Shown here one piece after another: positions 15,768 through 23,892 of a stretch of DNA of 64,000 nucleotides (position 1 is the stretch's first letter; every line of letters begins with the position of its first letter). Source of the stretch: Bacteroidales bacterium (GTDB lineage Bacteria > Bacteroidota > Bacteroidia > Bacteroidales > F082); contig JAEEJS010000048.1 of the NCBI GenBank assembly GCA_016282015.1, forward strand, positions 109,999 through 173,998. The letters run 5' to 3'. Both the position numbers and the translations under genes were made by a program. Below the pieces are notes generated by a model, which worked only from the letters and a program-made list of their open reading frames with translations, did not search any database and was not told the DNA's origin.

Positions 15768-16970
15768 TTATTTAAGTTTTGCAAAAGCCTCTTTCAGACG
15801 GCGGGCAGCTTCGCGCAGCTTATCGTCCGAAGTGGCGTACGACAGACGGATGCAGTTGTCGTTACCGAATGCGCCGCCGGCCACGCATGCCACGTGGGCA
15901 TTGTACAGCAGGTACATGCAGAGGTCGTCGCTGTTCTTGATGACTGTTGCGCCGTCACTCTTGCCATAGTAAGCGCTGACGTCAGGGAACATGTAGAATG
16001 CGCCTGAAGGCAGGCTCAGCTTGAGACCCGGGATTTCCATGAGGAGTTTGTAGAACATGTCGCGGCGTGCTCTGAAGGCCTTGCACATATTCCGAACTTC
16101 CTCCGAGTTCTCAGGTGAAAGCTGCATGGCAGCCACTGAGGCAGCCTGTGAAATTGTGCAGATACCTGAAGTGTATTGTCCCTGGATCTTGTTGCAGGCG
16201 TTGACTATAGCCATAGGAGCTGCTATGTAGCCGATTCTCCAACCGGTCATGGCGTAGCCTTTTGCAACACCGTTCACAATGACGAGACGGTCTTTCAGCT
16301 CGGTGAACTGACCCATGGTCTCGTGCTTGTGCTCGTACTGTATGAATTCGTAGATTTCATCGGAAATGATGATGATCTCTGGATGTTTCTTGAACACTTC
16401 CACCAAGGATTTGAGTTCTTCTTTGGTGTAAACAGCGCCGCTTGGGTTGCAAGGAGTGCTGAAAATGAATGCCTTTGTCTTAGGAGTGATGGCTTCCTCA
16501 AGCTGTTTGGCTGTGATCTTGAAGTTTTGCTCAGGTGTGGTGTAGATGAAGACAGGAGTACCGTCGGCGAGCTTTACCATTTCAGGATATGATACCCAGA
16601 ATGGGGCAGGGATGATGACCTCATCACCCTTGTCGAGTATGGCAAAGAAAGTGGTTGTGATGGCCTGCTTGGCGCCGTTCGACACAATGATGTCGGTATC
16701 CTTGTAGTCAAGACCGTTGTCGCGACGAAGCTTTTCGGCTATGGCTTTGCGCAATGCCGGAGTGCCGGGAACCGGAGGATAGTGTGTGTCGTTGTTGTTG
16801 ATGGCGTCTATGCCAGCCTGCTTTGCGCTGACTGGAGTGTTGAAGTCAGGTTCGCCAATGCTCAACGAAATAATGTCAATACCCTGAGCTTTCAGCTCGC
16901 GGCTCTTCTGTGTCATCTTCAGTGTGGCCGATTCAGCCATGTTGATGACTCTCTGTGATAATGTACCCAT
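15768..16970 (-). CDS. aspC: Aspartate/aromatic aminotransferase (class I, PLP)
   Basis: A fold-type I PLP aminotransferase of the Thermus-type aspartate aminotransferase subgroup. The 400-residue protein shows SLSIGEPDFNTP near 36 and SNGAKQAI near 97 (phosphate site). STPCNPSGAVYTKEEL near 171 carries the ring-stacking Asn, SDEIYEF near 203 the Asp, and VNGVAKGYAMTGWRIGY the Schiff-base Lys K237. The C-terminal Arg region is CIRLSYATSDD. Preference between aspartate and other amino donors cannot be decided from sequence. A promoter element lies 38 bases upstream, and hldE and porT follow on the same strand. Confidence 0.9.
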   Translation of the reverse strand: MGTLSQRVINMAESATLKMTQKSRELKAQGIDIISLSIGEPDFNTPVSAKQAGIDAINNNDTHYPPVPGTPALRKAIAEKLRRDNGLDYKDTDIIVSNGAKQAITTTFFAILDKGDEVIIPAPFWVSYPEMVKLADGTPVFIYTTPEQNFKITAKQLEEAITPKTKAFIFSTPCNPSGAVYTKEELKSLVEVFKKHPEIIIISDEIYEFIQYEHKHETMGQFTELKDRLVIVNGVAKGYAMTGWRIGYIAAPMAIVNACNKIQGQYTSGICTISQAASVAAMQLSPENSEEVRNMCKAFRARRDMFYKLLMEIPGLKLSLPSGAFYMFPDVSAYYGKSDGATVIKNSDDLCMYLLYNAHVACVAGGAFGNDNCIRLSYATSDDKLREAARRLKEAFAKLK

Positions 16971-17008
16971 ATCTATATTTTTAAATTAAAAAAGACGATT
17001 TGAGACTG

Positions 17009-17016
17009 CAAAATTA
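17009..17016 (-). promoter_or_regulatory. -7 element TAATTTTG of aspC-hldE-porT
   Basis: Minus-strand TAATTTTG followed by CAG, 38 bases before the aminotransferase ATG. It forms a divergent pair with the plus-strand element at 17058-17065. Confidence 0.6.
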
Positions 17017-17057
17017 AGAATTTTTATGATAGGTTAACTTTTGTTTGAAAAATTTAG

Positions 17058-17065
17058 TATATTTG
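17058..17065 (+). promoter_or_regulatory. -7 element TATATTTG of the 17086-lpxD unit
   Basis: TATATTTG followed by C, 20 bases before the ATG at 17086. Exact TAnnTTTG match; no clear -33 at 19 bases. Confidence 0.6.
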
Positions 17066-17085
17066 CAAGTCAAAATTGAAATGTG

Positions 17086-17589
17086 ATGAGCATTCTTAAT
17101 ACGAGCATAATCAGTACGAGCACATGGATAATAATCATAGTAGGGGTGGTACTATTCGGCGGAGTGTTCCTGTTTTCTTCCGGAAATAAGAATAAAAAGG
17201 GTAAGAAGGGGAATAGCAACGACGCGGTCACTCCTCTGAGAATCCAGGCTTGTGAGCGTATGGTGCTGTATTTGGAGCGCATCCGTTTTGACGTACTGGT
17301 CAAGAGAGTTTACCTGCCAGGCATGACCCGCAGCGACCTTCAGTTCGCACTGGTCAGTAGCATTCAAGATGAGTTTGAACACAATCTCGCACAGCGTCTG
17401 TACGTGAGCGAGGAGACGTGGTTTATGATAGTTTTGGCGAAAGACGAGGCTTTAAAAGTCATAAACGAGTTGTTCGGCGAAAATGCTGATGCCGACGCCA
17501 CTGTGATGGCTCAAATGCTGGTCTCCAAGTCCAACTCATTGATCGACAGAACTATAATCGCGATAAAAAAAGAATTTAACGAATACTAG
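17086..17589 (+). CDS. Small membrane-anchored protein of unknown function
   Basis: A 167-residue protein with a single N-terminal membrane helix (about residues 12-31), then a Lys/Gly/Asn-rich linker and a cytosolic-looking domain of about 120 residues (RIQACERMVLYLERIRF, DEFEHNLAQRLYVSEETW, AKDEALKVINELF, DRTIIAIKKEFNEY). It looks like a Bacteroidota-restricted uncharacterised family found next to lpxD. I begin at ATG 17086; a GTG sits directly before it. LpxD starts five bases after the stop, so they are almost certainly co-transcribed, hinting at an envelope role. No function is assigned. Confidence 0.72.
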   Translation: MSILNTSIISTSTWIIIIVGVVLFGGVFLFSSGNKNKKGKKGNSNDAVTPLRIQACERMVLYLERIRFDVLVKRVYLPGMTRSDLQFALVSSIQDEFEHNLAQRLYVSEETWFMIVLAKDEALKVINELFGENADADATVMAQMLVSKSNSLIDRTIIAIKKEFNEY

Positions 17590-17594
17590 ATCTA

Positions 17595-18638
17595 ATGAAA
17601 GTAGAATTTTCAGCTGCTCAGATAGCGGCAATGCTCGGTGGAAAAGTGGAAGGTGATCCTGAGGCTATGGTGCACAATGTGGCACGCATTGAGGATGGAG
17701 CTCCCGGAATGTTGAGTTTCTTATCTAATCCGAAATATATTCATTATCTTTATACCACAGCCTCATCCATAGTGCTGGTGAACGAGGATTTTGAGCCGAC
17801 CGAACAGGTTAACACCACTATGATACGCGTCAAGGACGCTTACGAGTCGTTTGCCCAGCTTTTGGCCATTTATCAGGAATACACAAGCAACAAAGTCGGA
17901 ATAGCTGACGAGGCTTTCATTTCACCTGACGCCGAATACGGCACAAACTGCTACATTGGCGAGTTTGCATATATAGGCGAGAGGGTTAAGATAGGGGATA
18001 ACGTGAAGATTTATCCTCTGTCATATATAGGTGATGACGTAGTCATAGGCGACAATACCGTGATTTATGCCGGTGTCAAGCTTTACGCCATGACGCATAT
18101 CGGAAAGAACTGCATAGTGCATTCGGGCGCTGTGCTGGGTGCTGACGGATTCGGATTTGCTCCTCAGCCGGACGGCACATACAAGAAAATTCCTCAAATC
18201 GGAAACGTTTTGGTGGGTGACAATGTGGAAATCGGCGCCAACACCACCATCGACCGCTCAACTATGGAGTCGACCAAGATTCACAACGGTGTTAAGTTGG
18301 ACAACCTTATCCAGATAGCGCATAACGTGGAAGTGGGCGAAAACACAGCCATGGCTGCCCAGGTTGGTATTTCGGGATCCACACATGTTGGTAAGAACTG
18401 TATCATAGCCGGACAGGCCGGTCTGTCGGGCCATCTTGTAGTGGCCGACCGTACAGTCATCGGACCACAAGCAGGTTTGACAAAGGGAGTGAGCGAGGCT
18501 GGCAAACAGATTATTGGCTCGCCTGCATACGACTACAGTAAGTTTATGAAAGACGTTGTAAGACAGCGTAGTATAGATAAATTGGAAGCCAGGATTTCGG
18601 AACTGGAGAAAAAACTTGCAGATTTATTGTCAAAGTAA
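17595..18638 (+). CDS. lpxD: UDP-3-O-acylglucosamine N-acyltransferase
   Basis: LpxD adds the second 3-hydroxyacyl chain, from acyl-ACP, to the amino group of UDP-3-O-acylglucosamine, the third step of lipid A synthesis. The 347-residue protein has the N-terminal uridine-binding domain (DGAPGMLSFLSNPKYIHYLY) and then a left-handed beta-helix of hexapeptide repeats from about 110. Within this is HSGAVLGADGFGFAPQPDG and the catalytic-His block LDNLIQIAHNV with H243. A C-terminal coiled helix (about 320-347) ends the protein, as usual. It is the middle gene of 17086-lpxD-lpxC. Confidence 0.95.
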   Translation: MKVEFSAAQIAAMLGGKVEGDPEAMVHNVARIEDGAPGMLSFLSNPKYIHYLYTTASSIVLVNEDFEPTEQVNTTMIRVKDAYESFAQLLAIYQEYTSNKVGIADEAFISPDAEYGTNCYIGEFAYIGERVKIGDNVKIYPLSYIGDDVVIGDNTVIYAGVKLYAMTHIGKNCIVHSGAVLGADGFGFAPQPDGTYKKIPQIGNVLVGDNVEIGANTTIDRSTMESTKIHNGVKLDNLIQIAHNVEVGENTAMAAQVGISGSTHVGKNCIIAGQAGLSGHLVVADRTVIGPQAGLTKGVSEAGKQIIGSPAYDYSKFMKDVVRQRSIDKLEARISELEKKLADLLSK

Positions 18639-18650
18639 AAGATTATTTCG

Positions 18651-18658
18651 TAATTTTG
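18651..18658 (+). promoter_or_regulatory. -7 element TAATTTTG before lpxC
   Basis: TAATTTTG followed by CAC, 28 bases before the lpxC GTG and 12 bases after the lpxD stop. A TTG at 18627-18629 lies 21 bases upstream, near the expected -33. lpxC may therefore have its own promoter besides read-through from lpxD. Confidence 0.55.
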
Positions 18659-18686
18659 CACTTTATTTCGGAATAAAAGATTTAAA

Positions 18687-19604
18687 GTGGAAAAACAGCA
18701 TACTATAGGCAAAAGCGTCAGCATTAGCGGTACAGGTCTTCATACTGGACAAAACGGCACACTGACCTTTCATCCTGCAGAAATCAATCATGGAATCAAG
18801 TTTAGAAGGGTAGACCTTTTCGGTCAGCCTATCGTCGAAGCAAAGGTTAAGAATGTGGTCGACACATCCCGTGGCACCACCATAGCACAAAACGGCGTTA
18901 AGGTGTACACTGTCGAGCATATCATGGCATCTTTGAGAGGCAGCGGCATAGACAATGTGCTCATCGACCTCAACTGCGAGGAGCCTCCAATCCTTGACGG
19001 CAGCGCCAAAATCATGATGGCCGCTCTTAAAGAAGCCGGCATAGTGGAACAGGATGCTGAGCGCAAATGCCTGAAGATAACAAGAAAAATCACTTACACC
19101 CACCCTAAAGTGGGTTGTGAACTCACCATAGAACCGGCCGACAAGTTCAGCATAGACGTTAAAGTCGACTACAAATCGGGAGTGCTCAACGTACAGGAAG
19201 CCCACATGCACGACATTAGCGAGTTTGAGACTGAATTTGCCCCATGCCGTACTTTCGTGTTCTTCCAGGAACTTGAGATGCTTCTTGCTCACAACCTCAT
19301 CAGGGGAGGAGATTTGTCGAACGCCATAGTTTTCATCGAGAAACAAGTGTCGGAAGAAGACCTGAAGCGTGTTGCCGGATTGTTCCACAAGGAATCGGTG
19401 GCAGTGCACGAAGGCGGCATTCTCAACAACGTGACACTTTACTTCGATAACGAGCCCGCACGTCACAAACTGCTCGACATAGTGGGCGACCTCACATTGC
19501 TTGGTATGCCGGTTATCGGCAAGGTTACAGCCTACAAGCCTGGCCATTTCGCAAACACTGAGTTTGTGAAACAGATTGCTAAGGCCATGAAGGTGGCAAT
19601 GTGA
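18687..19604 (+). CDS. lpxC: UDP-3-O-acyl-N-acetylglucosamine deacetylase (stand-alone)
   Basis: LpxC is the zinc amidase that removes acetate from UDP-3-O-acyl-GlcNAc, the committed step of lipid A synthesis. The 305-residue protein starts at GTG 18687 (MEKQHTIGKSVSISGTGLHTG). The zinc ligands are present: H78 in VEHIMASL, H260 and D264 in HKLLDIVGD; the catalytic His is H287 in KPGHFANTEFV. In many Bacteroidales, LpxC is fused to FabZ in a protein of about 460 residues followed by lpxA. Here it stops right after the LpxC domain, and a gene on the other strand begins four bases later, so neither fabZ nor lpxA follows. Confidence 0.94.
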   Translation: MEKQHTIGKSVSISGTGLHTGQNGTLTFHPAEINHGIKFRRVDLFGQPIVEAKVKNVVDTSRGTTIAQNGVKVYTVEHIMASLRGSGIDNVLIDLNCEEPPILDGSAKIMMAALKEAGIVEQDAERKCLKITRKITYTHPKVGCELTIEPADKFSIDVKVDYKSGVLNVQEAHMHDISEFETEFAPCRTFVFFQELEMLLAHNLIRGGDLSNAIVFIEKQVSEEDLKRVAGLFHKESVAVHEGGILNNVTLYFDNEPARHKLLDIVGDLTLLGMPVIGKVTAYKPGHFANTEFVKQIAKAMKVAM

Positions 19605-19608
19605 TGAA

Positions 19609-20760
19609 CTAGCTTAAATGTGTGGTATAAATATTTTCAAGGAGTTTTCCGACGGATTCGTTGGAAAACTTTTTTATTATGCCTTCGCGTAAGGTGTCGG
19701 GATCATAATTCTGATAGGTCTGAAGCATGGTCTGCATGGCATCGGCCAGTTTCTCGGGGTCTTGAGGCGGCACCAGCAGGCCGTTGCTTTCGTTGACAAT
19801 TTCGGGTATGCCGCCCACTTCGGTGCTGACCACAGGGAGTCCGCAAGCGAAGGCTTCCAAAAGCACTACGCCCTGAGTCTCATAATTGCTTGATAAAACC
19901 AGGAAATCGCCCGCAGCCAATTCCTTGGCCACGTCTTTGCCTTCCAACACTCCTGTGAACCTCAGGTTTTCCTGCTTGCTGAGCTTTTGGGAATAAGCTT
20001 TTATCATTTCAAAATCCATGCCGTCGCCTATAAAAACGCACTGAAAATCAAGGCCTCTGTCTTCCATAATCTTCAAGGCGTCTATCAAGCCGGTGATATT
20101 TTTAGATTTGTTTTCAAAGCAGCTGATATGGACGATTTTGGGGGTGGGGTTGCTGTGAGGCTGCGGTTTGAACATGTTGACATCCACCACATTAGGCAAT
20201 ATGAGGTAGTTGTCGTTGCGTAGGCCGTGGGCCTGCATGGCCTCGGCCAAAATGCCTGTGACAGTTGTTACGGCTGAAGCCTTGCGCACCACCAACCGGG
20301 TCAGGGCCTTCCTCAAAAATCCGCTGAACTCATTGCCGGGAAGGTAACGCGACCAATGCTCGGTAATGACATAAGGCGTGCCCTGTGTGAGTTTGTGCCA
20401 CCATGCTATCAATCCCAGACGGGTGAGCACATGGACGTGCATTATATCGGGTTTGGGCAAGAGCTTAAGGGCTTTCCTGTTGGCTCGGAAATACCTGAAT
20501 AATGAAACTATTTTCGACTTGGACTTTTTGTAATAAACCCTGATTGTTCTGACATTGTTGATGGTTTCGTCTACCAGTTCGTAACTGTCATCGGGGTGTA
20601 CATAAATCACACTGATGTCGTTGTAAAGCGCGGCAGCCTCAGCGTGACGCTGCACGAAAAGGCCGAGCATAGGATCGTAGCGGTGGGGGTACCATCGCGC
20701 CAGAAAGATTATATGTTTGCGTTCCTTGACCACTTTATCGCATGTCGATGACTTCAGCAT
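19609..20760 (-). CDS. GT4-family glycosyltransferase
   Basis: A retaining GT-B glycosyltransferase of family GT4, likely acting on a surface glycan or glycolipid. The N-terminal domain begins HIIFLARWYPHRYDPMLG, and the donor domain has ISCFENKSKNITGLIDAL. The GT4 E-x7-E signature is in SNYETQGVVLLEAFACG, followed by GLPVVSTEVGGIPEIV. ATG 20760 gives 383 residues but overlaps lolA by 26 bases; GTG 20733, just past the lolA stop, gives the more natural N-terminus (VKERKHIIFL). It is the last gene of the eight-gene parA-to-glycosyltransferase run and converges on lpxC. Donor and acceptor are unknown. Confidence 0.87.
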   Translation of the reverse strand: MLKSSTCDKVVKERKHIIFLARWYPHRYDPMLGLFVQRHAEAAALYNDISVIYVHPDDSYELVDETINNVRTIRVYYKKSKSKIVSLFRYFRANRKALKLLPKPDIMHVHVLTRLGLIAWWHKLTQGTPYVITEHWSRYLPGNEFSGFLRKALTRLVVRKASAVTTVTGILAEAMQAHGLRNDNYLILPNVVDVNMFKPQPHSNPTPKIVHISCFENKSKNITGLIDALKIMEDRGLDFQCVFIGDGMDFEMIKAYSQKLSKQENLRFTGVLEGKDVAKELAAGDFLVLSSNYETQGVVLLEAFACGLPVVSTEVGGIPEIVNESNGLLVPPQDPEKLADAMQTMLQTYQNYDPDTLREGIIKKFSNESVGKLLENIYTTHLS

Positions 20761-21361
20761 CGGGGTAGGCTGATTCCTTGAAAGTGAAGTAATCGGCCGG
20801 CAACTCCTGATTTGTGACAAAAGTCTTGATTATATATACAAACTCGTTGCCGTTGTTATCGAATATATGTATGTCCTTTATTTCAAGAGTCTTGACGTTG
20901 AGGGTGATGAGCAACTTGTTCAGATTGTCGTCTGTCGATTTGGGCTTGGCCTCAATCTTTCTGATATCAGTCTTGCCGTCATCTGTGAACTTGGCGTTGA
21001 TGTCGTCGTAGTAAGAATTCATTACAGCCAGGGGAGTGCCCTTGCCGTTTTCGTTGTCAACTTCGCTTATCATCACCTCTTCGGCGTCGGCGTTGTATGT
21101 CCATGTTGTGGTACCGTCGCAGATGATTTCCTGTCCGAGTATGTTGAGCCTGTACGCGTTGCCTTGCATGCATGCAGAGCCTTCCATGGATTCGTTAATG
21201 CCAGCGTCGGTGTTAATCATGTCGTAATCGAACGAAATGGCAATGTTATCATACGATTTCAGTTTGTCGACCGCCGATTTCAAAACTGATTCGGCGTTTT
21301 GGGCCATAACACTAAATCCAAGAGCTAAAAAGCTGATTATTAAGACGATATATTTCTTCAT
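20735..21361 (-). CDS. lolA: LolA-like outer-membrane lipoprotein carrier
   Basis: A periplasmic carrier of the LolA fold, thought to move lipoproteins from the inner to the outer membrane. The 208-residue protein has a signal peptide (MKKYIVLIISFLALGFSVMAQ) listed here by position 1-21. It then has the LolA-type sequence ISFDYDMIN, GNAYRLNILGQEIICDGTTTWTYNADAEEVMISEV and KTLEIKDIHIFDNNGNEFVY in separate strands. It is the Bacteroidota LolA-like type regularly found after ftsK; its start overlaps the ftsK stop by four bases. Similarity to proteobacterial LolA is low, so the fold call is firmer than the exact substrate. Confidence 0.82.
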   Translation of the reverse strand: MKKYIVLIISFLALGFSVMAQNAESVLKSAVDKLKSYDNIAISFDYDMINTDAGINESMEGSACMQGNAYRLNILGQEIICDGTTTWTYNADAEEVMISEVDNENGKGTPLAVMNSYYDDINAKFTDDGKTDIRKIEAKPKSTDDNLNKLLITLNVKTLEIKDIHIFDNNGNEFVYIIKTFVTNQELPADYFTFKESAYPDAEVIDMR

Positions 21362-23886
21362 ATCATTTCGTTATTTTTAATGTTTTCTTCTAAATCCAAA
21401 TCTTTAAGGAACTGGTCGAGAGCAAATTCAGTGGCAACTTTGACCTCGCGCTGCTTGCTGCCGGCGAATGGTCCGACTATGCCGGCTTTCTCCAACTGGT
21501 CGATGATTCGTCCGGCGCGGTTGTACCCAAGTTTCAGCTTGCGCTGCAGCATGGATGTGGAACCCTGTTGGGTCTGTACCACTATGCGGGCCGCTTCTTC
21601 GAACAGAGGGTCGCGCTCGTCTGAATCCATGGCCTCCTTTGAACCTCCTTCGTCCTGCTCGTCAGGGCAGTCAGGCAGTTCGTAAGCTTCGGCGTAACCG
21701 CGCTGAGCTCCTATGTATTCGCAAATAGCTTCCACCTCTGGAGTGTCGATGAACGGGCACTGCAGACGCACCAGATCTTGTCCGGTTGACATAAGCATAT
21801 CGCCTCGGCCTATCAGCTGTTCTGCTCCGTTGCTGTCCAAAATGGTGGCCGAGTCGACACGTGAGATAACGCGGAAGGCTATACGGGCCGGGAAGTTGGC
21901 TTTGATGGTACCGGTGATGATTTTCACCGAAGGACGCTGTGTTGCGATGATGAGGTGTATGCCAATGGCACGGGCCAGCTGAGCCAGACGGGCGATAGGA
22001 CCTTCCACCTCGCGGCCGGCAGTCATGATAAGGTCGGCAAACTCATCGACCACCAATACTATGTAAGGCATGAAACGATGGCCGTCGTATGGGTTGAGCT
22101 TGCGGGCGGTGAACTTCTCGTTGTATTCCTTGATGTTACGTACACCGGCGTCTTTCATGAGTTCGTAACGGTTGTCCATCTCTATGCAGAGAGAGTTGAG
22201 CGTACGCACAACCTTGCGCACATCGGTGATGATGGCGTCTTCCGAATCAGGTAGCTTGGCCAGGTAGTGACGCTCAATTTTGCGGTAGAGGCTGAGTTCC
22301 ACCTTCTTAGGGTCGACAAGGACGAACTTCAGCTCTGCCGGGTGCTTGCTGTAAAGCAATGAGGCTATAATGGCGTTCAAGCCCACAGACTTACCTTGTC
22401 CGGTTGCGCCAGCCATCAGAATGTGAGGCATCTTGGCCAGGTCGGCCACATAGCTTTCGTTGGAGATGGTCTTACCTATACCGAACGGCAGGGCGTAGCC
22501 ACAGTTCTGGAACTTCTCAGAACCAATGATGGAACGCATGGAAACGGTCTGAGGTTTCTTGTTAGGCACCTCAATACCGACCGTGCCCTTGCCCGGGATA
22601 GGAGCTATGATACGTATGCCGAGAGCCGACAGGCTCAAGGCTATGTCATCCTGCAGATTTCTGATTTTGGAGATACGCACACCGGCGGCCGGAACTATCT
22701 CGTACAAAGTGACGGTAGGGCCTATGGTGGCTTTGATCTTCTCAATTTCGATGGAGTAGTTGGCCAAGGTGTCGACAATGCGCTTCTTATTGGCCTCCAA
22801 TTCCTCTCGGTCGATGACTGAGTTGCCGTCACCGTCGCCGTAGTCTTTCAATAAGTCAAGAGGAGGGAGCTTGAAGTCGGATAGTTCGAGTTTAGGATCG
22901 TAGAGAGTGTCAATGCCGAAATGCTCGCCAATCTCCTTAGCTTGTTTTTCCTCAACCTGCTCTTCCACAATCATTTCCACATCATCCGATTTATTGGCAT
23001 TTTCAGCAGACTTTTCGACGGGCTTTTCAACTGACCTTTCAATCACGACATCTTCGAAACCGTCGTCTTCAGGCTCGTTGTTTACCGGCTCTTCTTCTTC
23101 GTGTTTCTTGACAACAGTGATTTCTACGTCTTCATCTTCTTCTTCATCTTCATCCTCTTCTTCGTCCTCTGGGTTGTAATCATCGGTCAAATCGACTTCA
23201 GTCGGGTTTTCCTCAACGGCAGGAAGCGGCTGATTGTCGTAGCCTTCATCGAAGCCGTCGTCTTCAGTCTCAGTTTTTCTTTCTTTCCTCTGGAAGTTGA
23301 AATTGAATCTGATATTGAAGGTGAAGATGCTGAATATCAACGCTGTGAATACCAGCAGCAATATCACGCCAACCAGTCCTATGTATTGTGCCAGAAAAAC
23401 GTAGCAACGGTAACCAACACGTCCATAGTAGAGTTCGGGAAGTCTCAATGTCGCAAGCAGAATCGGCAGCCAAAGCATGAAAACGAGACCGTATTTCCAT
23501 AGTGTCCATCCTTTGATGAATGAGCTTTTGGCTATCATGCTCACGCCAAGCAGTCCTATAAGGAAAATGATATATGCAGTGCCTATGCCGAACATCTCCT
23601 CGCTCATGAACTGTCCGGTCTTTTTGAGCCACAGTGCCTCTGAACTGAATCCCAGATAAGGGCTTGCAAAGGCTATCAACATGAAGATGCTAACCAAAAG
23701 GAAGAATATGCCGAAGCATACTCTAACCCTGCCGTCCGACTCTTTGCGGCGTTTGGCCACCTTGCTCTCTGGCTTTTTTTTCGGTTTGTCGGCCTTGGTC
23801 GGCTTAGCTTTAGGCTTTTTGACAGGCTCCTCATAAACTTCATCAACAGGAGCCGGCGTTCTCAATCTATTTCTGTTTTCTACCAT
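21358..23886 (-). CDS. ftsK: DNA translocase FtsK
   Basis: FtsK pumps chromosome termini across the closing septum and activates dimer resolution. The 842-residue protein has a basic N-terminal tail (many Lys in residues 20-50) and four to five membrane helices (about 55-190). A strongly acidic Glu/Asp linker follows (about 210-310). The motor has Walker A GATGQGKSVGLN with K499, Walker B IVLVVDEFADL and LAQLARAIGIHLIIATQRPS. A winged-helix gamma domain is at the C-terminus (about 765-842, LQRKLKLGYNRAGRIIDQLE). Gamma normally reads KOPS polarity sites. It lies six bases after lepB and overlaps lolA by four. Confidence 0.95.
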   Translation of the reverse strand: MVENRNRLRTPAPVDEVYEEPVKKPKAKPTKADKPKKKPESKVAKRRKESDGRVRVCFGIFFLLVSIFMLIAFASPYLGFSSEALWLKKTGQFMSEEMFGIGTAYIIFLIGLLGVSMIAKSSFIKGWTLWKYGLVFMLWLPILLATLRLPELYYGRVGYRCYVFLAQYIGLVGVILLLVFTALIFSIFTFNIRFNFNFQRKERKTETEDDGFDEGYDNQPLPAVEENPTEVDLTDDYNPEDEEEDEDEEEDEDVEITVVKKHEEEEPVNNEPEDDGFEDVVIERSVEKPVEKSAENANKSDDVEMIVEEQVEEKQAKEIGEHFGIDTLYDPKLELSDFKLPPLDLLKDYGDGDGNSVIDREELEANKKRIVDTLANYSIEIEKIKATIGPTVTLYEIVPAAGVRISKIRNLQDDIALSLSALGIRIIAPIPGKGTVGIEVPNKKPQTVSMRSIIGSEKFQNCGYALPFGIGKTISNESYVADLAKMPHILMAGATGQGKSVGLNAIIASLLYSKHPAELKFVLVDPKKVELSLYRKIERHYLAKLPDSEDAIITDVRKVVRTLNSLCIEMDNRYELMKDAGVRNIKEYNEKFTARKLNPYDGHRFMPYIVLVVDEFADLIMTAGREVEGPIARLAQLARAIGIHLIIATQRPSVKIITGTIKANFPARIAFRVISRVDSATILDSNGAEQLIGRGDMLMSTGQDLVRLQCPFIDTPEVEAICEYIGAQRGYAEAYELPDCPDEQDEGGSKEAMDSDERDPLFEEAARIVVQTQQGSTSMLQRKLKLGYNRAGRIIDQLEKAGIVGPFAGSKQREVKVATEFALDQFLKDLDLEENIKNNEMI

Positions 23887-23892
23887 AGTCTA

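Noticed and set aside
18663..19547. A 294-codon open frame on the minus strand, opposite lpxC.
   Set aside because: LpxC on the plus strand has all zinc-site residues; the antisense product has no recognised features and no promoter.
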